Source: Haliclona indistincta (Eukaryota; Porifera; Demospongiae; Haplosclerida; Chalinidae). Taken from it: DNA of 64,000 nt. The notes beneath the pieces were generated by a model. It was not told the origin of the DNA. It saw only the letters and a program-made list of their open reading frames with translations, and searched no databases. Both the position numbers and the translations under genes were made by a program. The stretch spans positions 11,611,086 to 11,675,085 of the forward strand of contig OZ024785.1 in assembly GCA_964017065.1 (NCBI GenBank), read 5' to 3'. Shown here piece after piece: positions 10,775 through 21,667 of this stretch (position 1 is the first letter of the stretch; each line of letters opens with the position of its first letter).

Positions 10775-13700
10775 ATGCTTCGTTATAGTCGAACTCGCTC
10801 TCGATCTCCTGCTTCTCCTAATAGTTCTGAGTAAGTTTTGTTCATGTCACATCTAATTTATTATACTGTATAATTGTTACAGTTCAGAAACTAAATTCAG
10901 CCGATTGGCTGAACGACTAGCAAAAAACGGAGGATTTTGGAAAGGTAGGTGTGGTTTTGCAGATATGAACTGTGAACATTATGAAACACCAATGGTGCAG
11001 ATGCCTCGGTGCATACCATACTAGCACTAATGCATTTCACACGGTTATTGTGCTATGCAAAGAAGCAAAGCACAGTTTAGTAATCACAAATAGCAGCAAC
11101 AGAAACAGTGTCCAGCTGGGAAGCAGATCCATGTAAACAGAATCATGCAAGGTGCTAACCACTGGTGTATAGGCGTGACCGTGCTGTTGTCAGCCTGGCT
11201 GCACACTGAATGCTGAAACTCTTAGTACGGCGCTCATTTCTTCATTCTCACTAGGCTTGCTGGTTGTCCTGTAGTACATGTCAAACCATGAAGTTGCTAG
11301 TAAGGCGGCGTTTACACGTAGACGATCGGTCCAAAAACGGGGAAATGTATTCGGATTCAGCTCCATCGTTTTTGCTGTTTACACTGCTCCGTTTTGCTTG
11401 CGGAAGTAAATTAAGCAAATGGAATGTGGGTGTGGCGTTTTCAGGCAAGCATGCTGGTACTCGCTCATACGCACGAACCGACGAAGACTACGCAAGATCC
11501 TCTTGATAGATGTCGTTTCAAAGCTCCTGCTAGCATTCTCTGCGAGTATGATGGCTGAGGTACGCTCATATCAAAAGCGTGTATCCGTTTTTAGTGTTTA
11601 CACGTGCGTTTTACATGTCTCCGTTTTCAAGGTCTCCAGTTTGGTCTCCGTTTTCACGAGTCTCCATTTTGCCTATGCGTTTTGATCGTTTTGGTGTAAA
11701 CGCGCGACCAAAATGGATACTAAAGTCTTCGTTTTCACCTGATAGCGTTGTCGTGTAAACGCCGCCTAAGTCTACTATAGATGGTTTGTTGCCAGAGAAG
11801 TCTGCAATGGCCGCGAACAGCTATCGAGGTAAACAGATTTTGCCATAACTCGAGAACTAAGTTTCGTATACAGTTTTCACATGTTGAAAAGTGAGATATT
11901 ATTGTGTTCCACTTGCATTGCTAATTTCAGAGCTTACCTTTTAGCGTGTGCAACAAAATGATGTAACAGACAGAATGACAGACAACGCGATTACAATATG
12001 CCTCGTGGTTCCGCCCACCGAGGCATAATGACAGACACGTAAACGAACTACTGTATGTATATGTACATTACACCTAAGTATTGTTAGTAGGCGGGGTCAC
12101 CTGATGCAATGTGTACTGGTGGTCAAAACCTTGATGTCCCAAATCTAGCCTCATGCTTGATTGCATGGTTAGAATTGCATGTGTAGTTATAATTATGCTC
12201 TCATGTGCTCCAGATCCCATAACAGATGTGGAAGATATACGGCCAGCTAAACGGCCTAGACGATCATTCTCCACCTCACCTACCCGGTCTATTAAACATG
12301 TAGCAAGCTCTCCGGTTCATTTGGATGTGTTTCCTCTTGAAAAATTCAAGAAATCTTCAGCATCAATGGTTAGTTGGCTTCTCATTTATGGATTTGAATA
12401 TTGTTGTGTGCCTTAGGGTGATGTATTTCGGTGTTTAATATAAAACTGCAGTGATGATTATAACAGTCGGCCATCAGCCATTTTTATGCGTAATGGCCAG
12501 CTACATGTACAGTTGTAGCTGGACAAAACAGCCTGTCAGTCGCTCAACCAAGTGATATTATTATTTCTTCACTGTAAACAGCAAACTAAATGTTCAAAGG
12601 CCGATCAATTTCTGATTATGTCCGATCAAGTTTTAAGTAGCCTCGTCCCCTGGCCGAATTTTTCGCAACGCAGAAACACAACGGAACGAAACGGCGAAAA
12701 ATTAGGCCTGGTACACACTGCAAGGGTAGAGATAATGTTATTCATATTACTCGACGCTGAATATCATTAACGAGCGTTTGCTAACGATGAGCAAGCAGCA
12801 CTATTACGACACAGTGCTCGCCTTTATGGACACTGGATTGCTTCAGCTTGCTGTCACAAAGGAATGGGAGAAGCTGGCGGCTAAAACACTTGCTGTTCCA
12901 CGTAGAAAATCAGACAAATATCACAATACCGTTTGTAGAACCGTGTTAAACAGTCTCCTCATGTTAGGCTTTAGCGTATAGCCATGTTGATCAAGGCAGA
13001 ACAGCGCAAACGCCGAGCTGTACGATACTTTTGCTCTTAGAAGAACACGGAGAGTGCTTCGTGAACGGGATAGTACACGGTATAATGTAGCGAAAATGCC
13101 CCAAAAGAATACGGATTCCCTAGATTCTGGGGAATGATCTGAGCACGCGCACTATTACCCTTGCAGTGTGTACCAGGCCTAATTTTTCGCCGTTTCGTTC
13201 CGTTGTGTTTCTGTGTTGCGAAAAATTCGGCCAGGGGACGAGGCTAAGTTTTAAGTTGCCCTGACATTTGTTGGAACGTGTTTTGAAAATTATAATCACA
13301 ACTTGAACTTGTCACTTACATGCATGGCAAAGGTCAATTGGGCACCACAGGTACTTTCAAAACAGAGCTAATCAATAAACTGGGACTGAGCAGAAACAGC
13401 AACACGGATAGTGGGTGCGTCGAGCATACCTCGCTGCAACATAGTTCATGACAAGCATTCAAAGCAACCAAAGGTGTCAGTACAGCTGAAAAGAATGGCT
13501 GGAAGAATGCTCCAGCAGTAGTAGTAGCCCTGCATGCCTTGTAACAAGAGTTTATAATGAACAGAGAGTATCGCACTCCAATATGCCCTTCACGGAGACT
13601 CTCGGGAAAGTAACGTGACCAGCACGCGAGCTAAATACGCATTATGACGTATATCGTTTTGAACCACGCCTTCTCAGCAACGAGTAGCAAGCAACTCTGA

Positions 13701-15697
13701 CTTCTACAGAACCACGCAGGCAACTACAACAACTGATTTTGCTTGGAGACTTTGTCTAAAGTAGTATTTACAGAACCAAATAATTTTCAACTGCATGCTC
13801 GGCATGGTTAGCAGCGTCTTTTTGCAAGCAACTTACTCTTTCTCGTTATCTGGGCCTTCATTTTGGGCTCGATTAGCCCGGATTCTTCGTGTATGCACTC
13901 TTGAGAGATTCATTTATCGTCGCAAGGTTCTAACTGCCTCTGTTGGATAGTACAGCACCAGTAAACTAGGGATCTACAAGCAATTCACGATCACGGGAAA
14001 GACGCGCCATTAGATTATTATGTCACGTTATGAATAATTTTTCCTGTAAACGTCACTTAGCTCGCGTGCTGGTCACGTTACTTTCCCGAGAGTCTCCGTG
14101 AAGGGCATATTGGAGTGCGATACTCTCTGTTCATTATAAACTCTTGCTTGTAAGCCTCCAACTGTGTGGTAGACTTTCATTAACATTAGTGAAACAGAAC
14201 ATAAACTGGTGATTGTAACAGTTCTCTGTCACTTTCAAAATTAATATTATTATTCCATGTGGTCAGACAGACAAATCAACAGTGTAAACAGTATACAATA
14301 ACAGTACAATAACCAGTCACTGTTACAGCAGGAGCTCATAATGATGTAGAGGGAAGGAGCGTGACACTCCCACGCACTTGATTAATAATTGCAAGTTCAC
14401 ACATGATGGACGCGTTACTAAAGATAGAATAGTGATGGCCGACGGTACACGTATGTCAGTTTCGTACTTCTGGAACTGGGCTTCTAGAAGGTAAGCAGCA
14501 TGCAGCTTTCTACTATCCCAAGACGGTCATCCTTGTCTGCCAGCTCGAATAGCTGGCTCTCTACAGCTGTTGTACGTGCACGTAGCGATTGCCTGTGAGT
14601 CTTTGTGGGTGCAGACAGCTTCTACAAGCTCTTGCTTACCTCCAGGAGCCTCTGACTGCCAAGTTCCAGCCAAGTACGAAACTGACGTACGCGTACCGTC
14701 GGCCATCACTATTCTATCTTTAGTAACGTGTCCATCATGTGTGGACTCGCAATTATTAATCAAGTGCGTGGGAGTGTCACGCTCCTTCCCTTCTACAGCG
14801 CTCTTTCTCATTATGCGCTCCTGGTTACAGTGATATCACATCACTCATGAAGTATCAGAAACCTTGCCCTCAGCTGATTATTGTAAACATGTTCCAAACC
14901 AGACTATCATAATAATGATCTCACGTATATACCTCAGGTGTATATTTATACCAGTAAGCTATTTATACCTGTAAGCTAAATAATATTGCGAGCGCATAAT
15001 GTCTATAGTTATGTGTAATTTTTCTCTTTTTCAGGATATCTTCTGGCTCCTGGGAGTTGAAAATGTGGTAGAATTTGAACTTCTACTCAACAACAAGCGT
15101 ACTACATCCCTTTGTTCCTGTTCTATGCAACCAAATGAAGATAAGGACGAAGTTCTCAAATCGTCTGCTATTGAAACCATCTCAGATTTCCTTCAAGTTT
15201 CACTGGCTATATACCAAGCCGACTTATATTTTTTAACCATGCCGCTATTGGTTAATGCTGTAAACCGAGCCTGTTCAACTGGAAGGAAACTAAGATTATC
15301 ATCAGAGCCACCAGCTGCATCTCCCAATCGTCCGGCACGCAAACGTTATGGTGATGCAGCCATCTATGAAATAGTTGACTCCACGAATTTCCTACTACGG
15401 TGCATGATCGAGCTGAGAACGGAGCAATCTCCATGCCCGTTAAAATCAATCTTGATTGAAGCTCATAATGCCATGTCGAATAGAAAAGCCAGCTCGGTAC
15501 TTCTCGTGATTGGTGTATCAACCAGATCATTAGCAGTCAGAGTAGCTGAGGTCAATCTGAATGAAGACGTTCTGGAAATTAGTAAATATGTCGAGTTCAG
15601 CCTGACTAATAGGCGCACGTTGGCCATCAACAAATTTGAGGCCACTCAATTTGTGTTTCAAATTTCTCAATGGCTGATTGAACATGAAGACGATTAA
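10775..15697 (+). CDS. Intact 4-exon gene, 311 aa, diverged PD-(D/E)XK-like C-terminus
   Basis: Exons are 10775-10830, 10883-10944, 12214-12368 and 15035-15697; phases agree at every junction and total 936 nt including the TGA-free run to TAA. Donors are GTAAGT, GTAGGT and GTTAGT. The N-terminus is Arg/Ser-rich (MLRYSRTRSRSPASP) and a basic patch AKRPRRS suggests nuclear localisation. The C-terminal half contains Asp198 and Glu217-Leu-Arg219, followed by a strand-helix pattern that lines up by eye with the C-terminus of the gene at 24853-27300 (VLLVIGVSTRSLAVRV against PILGLYMERSLVVLV). The canonical Lys is Arg here, so catalysis is doubtful. Introns 2 and 3 are filled with MITEs (11304-11766, 12639-13245, 13545-14146, 14318-14832), yet the exons are clean, which argues that the gene is under constraint. 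Gene structure is confident; function is not. Confidence 0.8.
11304..11766. mobile_element. 463-bp PIF/Harbinger-type MITE in intron 2
   Basis: Termini GGCGGCGTTTACACG and its complement flank the element, and both flanks carry TAA (11301-11303 and 11767-11769), a 3-bp TWA-type target-site duplication typical of PIF/Harbinger and ISL2EU. Internal GTTTACACG motifs repeat near the ends. No transposase is present. Confidence 0.75.
11836..12030. repeat. Fragment of the GCCTCGG dispersed repeat
   Basis: It shares CATAACTCnnGAACTAAG..TTCGTAT and the terminal CCGCCCACCGAGGCATAA with the complete element at 36657-37304 and with copies around 33700 and 40300. Only the right half is present. It lies in intron 2 of the 10775 gene. 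Confidence 0.7.
12639..13245. mobile_element. 607-bp Mutator-type non-autonomous element in intron 3
   Basis: The terminal inverted repeats are 90 bp (12639-12728 and 13156-13245), starting AGCCTCGTCCCCTGG. The 11-bp sequence AAGTTTTAAGT flanks both ends (12628-12638 and 13246-13256). Long TIRs and a 9-11 bp target-site duplication fit Mutator-like elements. The internal ORF at 12778-12981 shows no transposase motif. Confidence 0.85.
13545..14146. mobile_element. 602-bp hAT-like non-autonomous element in intron 3
   Basis: Ninety-base terminal inverted repeats (13545-13634 and 14057-14146) begin CAAGAGTTTATAATG. CTTGTAA occurs on both flanks, a 7-8 bp duplication compatible with hAT elements, as is the CA-initial terminus. 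No transposase is encoded. Confidence 0.8.
14318..14832. mobile_element. ~515-bp fold-back element in intron 3
   Basis: Long imperfect inverted arms (about 14318-14510 and 14620-14832) pair with many small indels; shared blocks include GGAAGGAGCGTGACACTCCC. The higher divergence between arms suggests an older insertion than its neighbours. Confidence 0.75.
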
Positions 15698-15941
15698 CAA
15701 TATCGTGACCCATGCCATGTTCAACCTTTCTCACAACTTTTGTCACTACACTTTTTTTTCCTCAATAAAGAGGAGTCAACTTGTATGTAAAATTCTGCTG
15801 TGTTGCATGCTTTTGGGTGATGGTAGTCATGTCTGCGAGGCTATAGACCATTTTAGTCGCTAATCGTTTTCCCGCGCACACCCGTACATCACCGGACCAC
15901 CGCCACCACATTGACGGTATATATTGTACTGCAGGCAGCTT

Positions 15942-16108
15942 CGTGCTGAGACTGCTCAGCTAGGTACAGTACTCTGTGCACACAAGCGAAAGTATATTGC
16001 TCATAATGAGCTATTAGAGCTTGAAAAACGCGCGTTTTATAACGACTTGTTGCTATGGTATTCACGTGCTAAACAAGACTCAATGGAAAAACTAACACAA
16101 CTAGCTAA
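15942..16108 (+). CDS. Possible exon interrupted by a PIF-type insertion
   Basis: An open frame with a helical, charged composition (AHNELLELEKRAFYNDLLLW) runs up to the insertion at 16109. Removing the element and one TAA copy lets the frame continue to a stop near 16825. An E2F-like TTTTCCCGCG lies upstream at about 15868. No homology is recognised, and it could be chance. Confidence 0.3.
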
Positions 16109-16774
16109 TACCGCGTTTACACTGCCACTTGGAGCCGTGCCAGTGGCGAGCTGGAGCCGCTTTTGGTCCGATATTGGCAGCGTTTACACTGCACCATGGT
16201 CGAAAGGAGCCAACGCAATTATTGAGGCGGAGACTTCCTGTCTCAAGATCACGAGTTGTAATGGCGATCCCGTCCCTAGTTCCTGAGCTCGCTTGCTTGT
16301 CTGCGTCATCGCCTCCTAGCTCTTTTCAGAGCTCTTTGACCGGGTGGAAGCCTCCTAGCTCTTTTAAGAGCTTTCTGACGGGAAGGCGACGCCGTGCGTC
16401 TAGACATCGTCTTGCTGACTACCTTGGGCATCGTAGGAGATCGAGGAGATCCTTTCCTCCGTCCAGCTTGCTATCTTGTGATTCACGCGTGCTTTGGCAC
16501 TCCAATGGTGCACGCACGTTGTTGCTGATACAAGAATTCGCATGCTCGAGCACAACACGGCACGGCTCCAGCGCTGTTTTGCGTTTACACTACCAGAAAA
16601 TTGGTGCCGAGCCAGTGCCGAGCCGAGCCAGCACGCTTTAAAAGTCGGGACAAAACGGGCACGGCTCCAGATACCCTGGCCCGGCACGGCACCGCTTTGG
16701 TCGCGTTTACACGGACAATTTTGGAGAGCCGGTGCCGCGCTGGCACGGCTCCAAGTGGCAGTGTAAACGCGGTA
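16109..16774. mobile_element. 666-bp PIF/Harbinger-type MITE
   Basis: The ends TACCGCGTTTACACTGCCAC and the complementary right end are inverted for about 35 bp. TAA lies immediately outside both ends (16106-16108 and 16775-16777). Sub-terminal copies of CGTTTACAC repeat inside. ORFs within are TIR-derived and not coding. Confidence 0.85.
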
Positions 16775-16777
16775 TAA

Positions 16778-17409
16778 GTCAGCTGAGGGGTATAGATACT
16801 GTATTTAGGCCAGTTGCGTTTACAAGCTGAGGAATTTAATAATAATTGCGTGACGTCACGTTTGGATGCTCTGGATGCTGCTAAAATGTATTGTGTTCAA
16901 TGGAGGAATGGACATTTGCAGTCTCTACTAGTCCCGTTAGTGTCAGAAACGGCCATGTTGCGCATAGTAGTATTGTAGAATACACAGAGGAAGCTATTGG
17001 TCTTTTTTGAAGAAAAATAGCTGCGTGCACGCTCGAATACACCACTTCATACGCTAAACACTGAATACCAACTTGTTCTTGTCAGATACCTGGAAAAAGC
17101 TGCTGTTTAGCTGAAAGCAGTAAGACACAAGACTTCTCAGTCGATTTGCGCCATACTCTAAGGCCCAGCATACTCAAAACGAGTGGACATGCGCACGGCG
17201 AGTGTGGACATCGTTCCTGAGCCTAGCCAGTGCTGCTTATCGACTGTAAGGCACCCTGATGTTACCTAGAAAAGGTTTGCAAGGTCTGCTTTTAGATAGT
17301 GTCCACATAAGTAGTATATTTGTAGCTTTACTCGTCAGTTCCAGGTGCTATCTCGAGCGATCCACGTTATGCAAGGCCCAGACGACGTCCACTGCTTGCT
17401 GTGTCTCCT
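16778..17409. other. Intergenic, nothing recognised
   Basis: Only short ORFs occur and I see no repeat shared with the rest of the window. Confidence 0.4.
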
Positions 17410-17575
17410 GTAATTAATAATCTTCTTCCAAAAATGTGACATTTTTGAATTACAGCTCAATTATACATATTGATTTTTGTGCTGATATCTTATCTTCATC
17501 CATAGCACCTGCAGAAAAAAGTATTGTCGCATCAAAGTACAATTCGTTAATTGGAGGCTTAACTTTAGGTACAAT
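17410..17575. repeat. Dispersed repeat R1, terminal fragment
   Basis: It is nearly identical to the last 165 bp of the copy at 44979-45642, sharing TAATCTTCTTC and the end AATTGGAGGCTTAA. All three R1 copies stop at GGAGGCTTAA, which therefore looks like an element terminus. The stretch 17576-18095 after it shows nothing recognisable. Confidence 0.8.
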
Positions 17576-18129
17576 CGAATAATTAAAGCCACTCCCACAA
17601 AAGCACTTTAAACGCGGTAAATAAATGTTTGATTCAGTATTTATTCCGTATTTTATACTTCACTTGGTGTATTCTTCATTTTGTAGACTTCTTAATGACA
17701 GAGAACTCCAATAGATATACTAGCGTCAACGATAAACCACGACAAGCACATTGCCACCATTAGTGTTCGGAAACCCCATCCACCATCAATTTACTTCCGA
17801 AAGTTTACTCGTTGAAAAAGTATTTTTAAGGTAGGAGAGGAGGTTATTTTTGTCCATTTTATTTTAACATAAAAAAGACATGTTCTGATAGACAATATGA
17901 CACACAATATCCCTAGAGCAGTTTTGATCACATACAATGTACCTTTTCAAATATATTTTGTCTAAAGATTTCTACCATCAGGTTGACAAAGATTGGCTTC
18001 AGCACTTATTGCTGTTTTCTTTGTCATCTTTGTGGTGTAATGAATAATGATCAAAATCATGAATATTATTTGTCTATAAAAATAAATATCTTATCATGAA
18101 ATTCATAATAATAATAATAATAATAATAG

Positions 18130-18987
18130 ATGTCCCAGTCACCCAAAGAGCTCTATCTACTGCTATCAACCAGGCCTCTCTAAGAAGGCTCATTGACTCT
18201 GCCCCTGACAGTCGCTCACGTGCCCTTGCTCTCTCCTCTTCTATTCAACATGCTGGAGACTGGCTCTCAGTTATCCCATCAAGGGCACTTGGACTGCACA
18301 TGCTGGATCAGGAGTTCCGGGCCTGCCTTCACTATTGGTTAGGCATTCGCCTTTTTTCAGAGGGACCTTGTGCGCAATGTAGCCGTCATATTGACCCTTT
18401 TGGAGATCACCATCTTTCATGTCTTGGACATGGCGAGAAGATCACAAGACATAACACTCTACGAGACGTGATCTTCTCAGCTGCCAGACTAGCTGCCTTA
18501 TCTCCAAGGTTGGAAGCTCCATATTTACTCTCCAACTCAAGTGCTCGTCCCGCTGACGTTTTCCTACCATCATGGAAAGACGGCTCTCCTGCTGCCCTCG
18601 ATGTTACAGTTATTTCGCCTATGCAGCAGCTAACCTTGGCTGAATCTGCTGTAACACAAGGTCATGCTCTGAAAGTAGCGGCTGACAGGAAAATTGCTGT
18701 CCATGGTCCACGTTGTCAGCAAGCCGGCATTCAGTTCTTTCCACTACCTGTTGAGACACTAGGTGGGTGGAGCTCCGGGGCTGCATCAGTGCTTAAAGAG
18801 ATTGGTCACCGGCAGGCTGCTCGTCTGGACAATCTTCCGAGTGCGACAATACACCATCTCTTCCAACGTCTCTCTATCTGCTTGTGGAGAGGAAATGCCT
18901 CAATGTGGATTAACAATTCTTCGGCTCCTCTTCCCTACTTGGATGGCATTGAATAATTCAATAATATTTAATAATAACTATCACTTG

Positions 18988-19019
<32 letters not shown>

Positions 19020-19245
19020 CTTTTTTGTTGTTCTTGTTTTTGTTCTGTTTTGTTCGTTCGGTTTTTTTTTTTTTTTTTGTTTTTTGCCAATATGCCATAT
19101 ATCACTTAATCATTTATCACTTGTCTATTTATATTATTGATTTCTCTATCAGGTATAATCATTTATCACTTGTATATATTCATTTCTTCATCAGGTATAA
19201 TCTTCTATCTATGTTGTGTTCTGTTTTCTGTTGATAATAATAATA
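18130..19245 (+). mobile_element. 5'-truncated non-LTR retrotransposon (LINE) 3' end
   Basis: The ORF (to TAA at 18956) encodes a C-terminal retrotransposon region. A zinc-knuckle-like C-x2-C...H...C occurs at residues 92-109 counted from 18096 (CAQC ... DHHLSC), followed by conserved RHN. Next comes a restriction-like endonuclease pattern, RPADVFL then ALDVTV (Asp154, Asp169), as in RLE-bearing LINEs. The copy begins right after a (TAA)n run and ends near another at about 19235, consistent with a (TAA)n-tailed element truncated at its 5' end. Long poly-T tracts lie in the 3' UTR. Reverse transcriptase motifs are absent. Confidence 0.75.
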
Positions 19246-19498
19246 GAAGTGTAGTATTACAAGAATGAGAAAAATTAATAAATAACTCATTACAGCAGCA
19301 GTTCATTTCAATAATCAGGCCGCAACGCCATCATCAATACCAGTTGGGTAAGAATGACCTATAGTGACATAACTATCATGTCATATCAGCATAGTAAAAT
19401 TAATGTTTTACCTATTATTTTGTATAGGGCTATCTGCTGCAAAGAACTGACAGACTGTCCAGTGGGTGACAGGCTTGCAATAGAACAGAATTATGTTT

Positions 19499-20169
19499 AC
19501 AAGTAAAGTAAAAAAGTTTTAATAAAAAAACTAAAAAGTGTAGGGATGACGCATGCAAAAGTAAAGGAACAAGATGGGATGATGCTTGCAAAAGTAAAGG
19601 AACAAGATGGGATGCTGCTTGCAAAAGTAAAGGAACAAGATGGGATGATGATACTTGCAAAAGTAAAGGAACAAGATGGGATGATGATGCTTGCAAAAGT
19701 AAAAGTCCCAAGTATCCCTACATCAGCGGCTTGAAGGAGGACGCAGTCCGATGAAGTAATTGACAGTTGTAAATAACTAGAGGTATCTGTGTTTGGAGGA
19801 CGCAGTCCGATGAATTAGCTGACAGTTGTAAATAACTATAGAGGTATCTATGGTTTGGAGGACGCAGTCCAATTTAGTAATTGACGGTTGTAAAAGGTAT
19901 AGGAAGAGCATTCCACAGTTGCATGTCATCACAGCAAGCCGCTGATGTAGGGATACTTGGGACTTTTACTTTTGCAAGCATCATCATCCCATCTTGTTCC
20001 TTTACTTTTGCAAGTATCATCATCCCATCTTGTTCCTTTACTTTTGCAAGCAGCATCCCATCTTGTTCCTTTACTTTTGCAAGCATCATCCCATCTTGTT
20101 CCTTTACTTTTGCATGCGTCATCCCTACACTTTTTAGTTTTTTTATTAAAACTTTTTTACTTTACTTGT
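19499..20169. repeat. Fold-back repeat with minisatellite arms
   Basis: Arms of about 235 bp (19499-19735 and 19935-20169) are near-perfect inverted copies. Each arm contains four or five tandem units of about 33 bp built on CTTGCAAAAGTAAAGGAACA. The spacer holds three direct repeats of a unit of about 60 bp beginning GGAGGACGCAGTCC. Reading through the arms gives repetitive peptides (AKVKEQDGMM) on both strands, an effect of the repeat. A decayed half-copy is at 29965-30178. Confidence 0.9.
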
Positions 20170-21595
20170 TCCTGTTACTTTTTTGATCACTATCAGTTTG
20201 AACTTATTAGCTGTATTCTATGCTATAGCTTTTATTTCATTTTTACAACCCTTTGAGCAGCAGGTACTAGTCTAGTAGATCAGAAGGTACATAGCCTCTA
20301 GACAGCTGGAGAGTCAAGAAACACGGAATGTTATTATCGGCAATCACAAGAATAATGAAAAGGTTTAAATTAGTAAGAGAGGTTGAGAGTATGAGTTGAC
20401 AACATGATATTTCTTAGCACTGTGATGGATGAAGAAGAGACTAACACTAACAACTCAGTGGAACACTATGATGGCATGGCTAGTCTGTGGACTAGCTAGT
20501 CCCAGGCTTGCATGTTGATGTCGATATCACGATCACAGAGGCTTCTAGCTTTTTACAATGAACAATGTCCAGTTGTCAACAGCACAGGGGTCCTATGGGT
20601 ATAGCTTACGCCGGGTAGAGTAAGAAACTAGTAGCCTATAGCTCAGTGAGATCGGGTATCATCACCGTCGTCCGGTTCGCGCCTCATGATGTCAGCATAG
20701 ACAGATCAGTGTTACCCAGGGTATGGTATACTGCTTGTTCATACCTCTAGGCTCTAGCTTACTCGCTGAAGCGCCCAGAGCAGAGAGAAAGCACTGAGAA
20801 AGCGAGAACCGAGCTCAGTTTCAAAACTGATGTGGGCGGAGTCAATGATCAGTAGCGACAAGAGGGTTAATTAATGAAGTCGCTAGTCCAAAACGGTCCA
20901 AAAACCATGTTTTTCAAAGATCACTCGCTTCTGGAAGTGTTTGATGCCTATCTAAGAACTAAGTGCACTACCCCAGATATATACACATGCGATGGTGCAA
21001 GTTTGATAGTGATTCGTTCACTCAGGACAGCGCTAGGCTTGTCAAAAGAAGAAGAAGAAGAAGAAGAAGAAGAAAGAAGATGAACAATTCGCGTGGGCGG
21101 CGATTTTGTTTTACCACTTTAGAAACGTCTGCCAGCTTCGCCAAAGGTATTTCCATGCTCAGTACAATCGCCTGATCAATCCTAGATGTCTAGAATCTCG
21201 ATAAACGCTAAAACAGCGAAGATCTGCAACTTGCTCCCTGAGAGTCGCCATCTTGATTTTCGTCGTCAAGCAAGCAATCCCGGCGACTTTCATGGACTTC
21301 CTACAAGCGCTTACACTTCAGATTCCCTCAGAAATAGTTAAAATGCAGTAGAAATGTATAACAGAAGAGATATGTGCGAAAACTAATTTTCACACATGAG
21401 TAGCCGCCATCTTAATTCGAGGTCATCCCTACATATCATTGCCTATCGGCAATGATAATAATATTATTTTTCACAAAATTAATGAACCATTAAAGACATT
21501 TTACATGTGTATGCTTCTGGTTATTATTGTATGTAACAGCAAATCCTTTGTACACTGACAATAATTATTAGAAACAGGTACTAAAATGGTTTGCT
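20170..21595. other. Intergenic, nothing recognised except a GAA microsatellite
   Basis: (GAA)n lies at about 21047-21077, within an otherwise featureless ORF. No splice-supported exon was found. Confidence 0.4.
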
Positions 21596-21667
21596 GTGTT
21601 GTTTATTGTATGCAATAATTGTGCAACAATTTACCATGAGTGTTGTGATAAGTTACACATAAAAGAA

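Noticed and set aside
16129..16766. Overlapping ORFs of 90-170 aa
   Set aside because: They lie inside a TIR-bounded PIF-type MITE and reflect its GC-rich ends, not coding constraint.
19559..19700. Regularly spaced ~33-bp repeats resembling a CRISPR array
   Set aside because: The units are contiguous with no unique spacers, occur as an inverted pair and lie in eukaryotic DNA; they form a minisatellite in a fold-back element.
19546..20122. Repetitive ORFs (AKVKEQDGMM) on both strands
   Set aside because: They are mirror images created by the inverted minisatellite and have no splice signals or homology.
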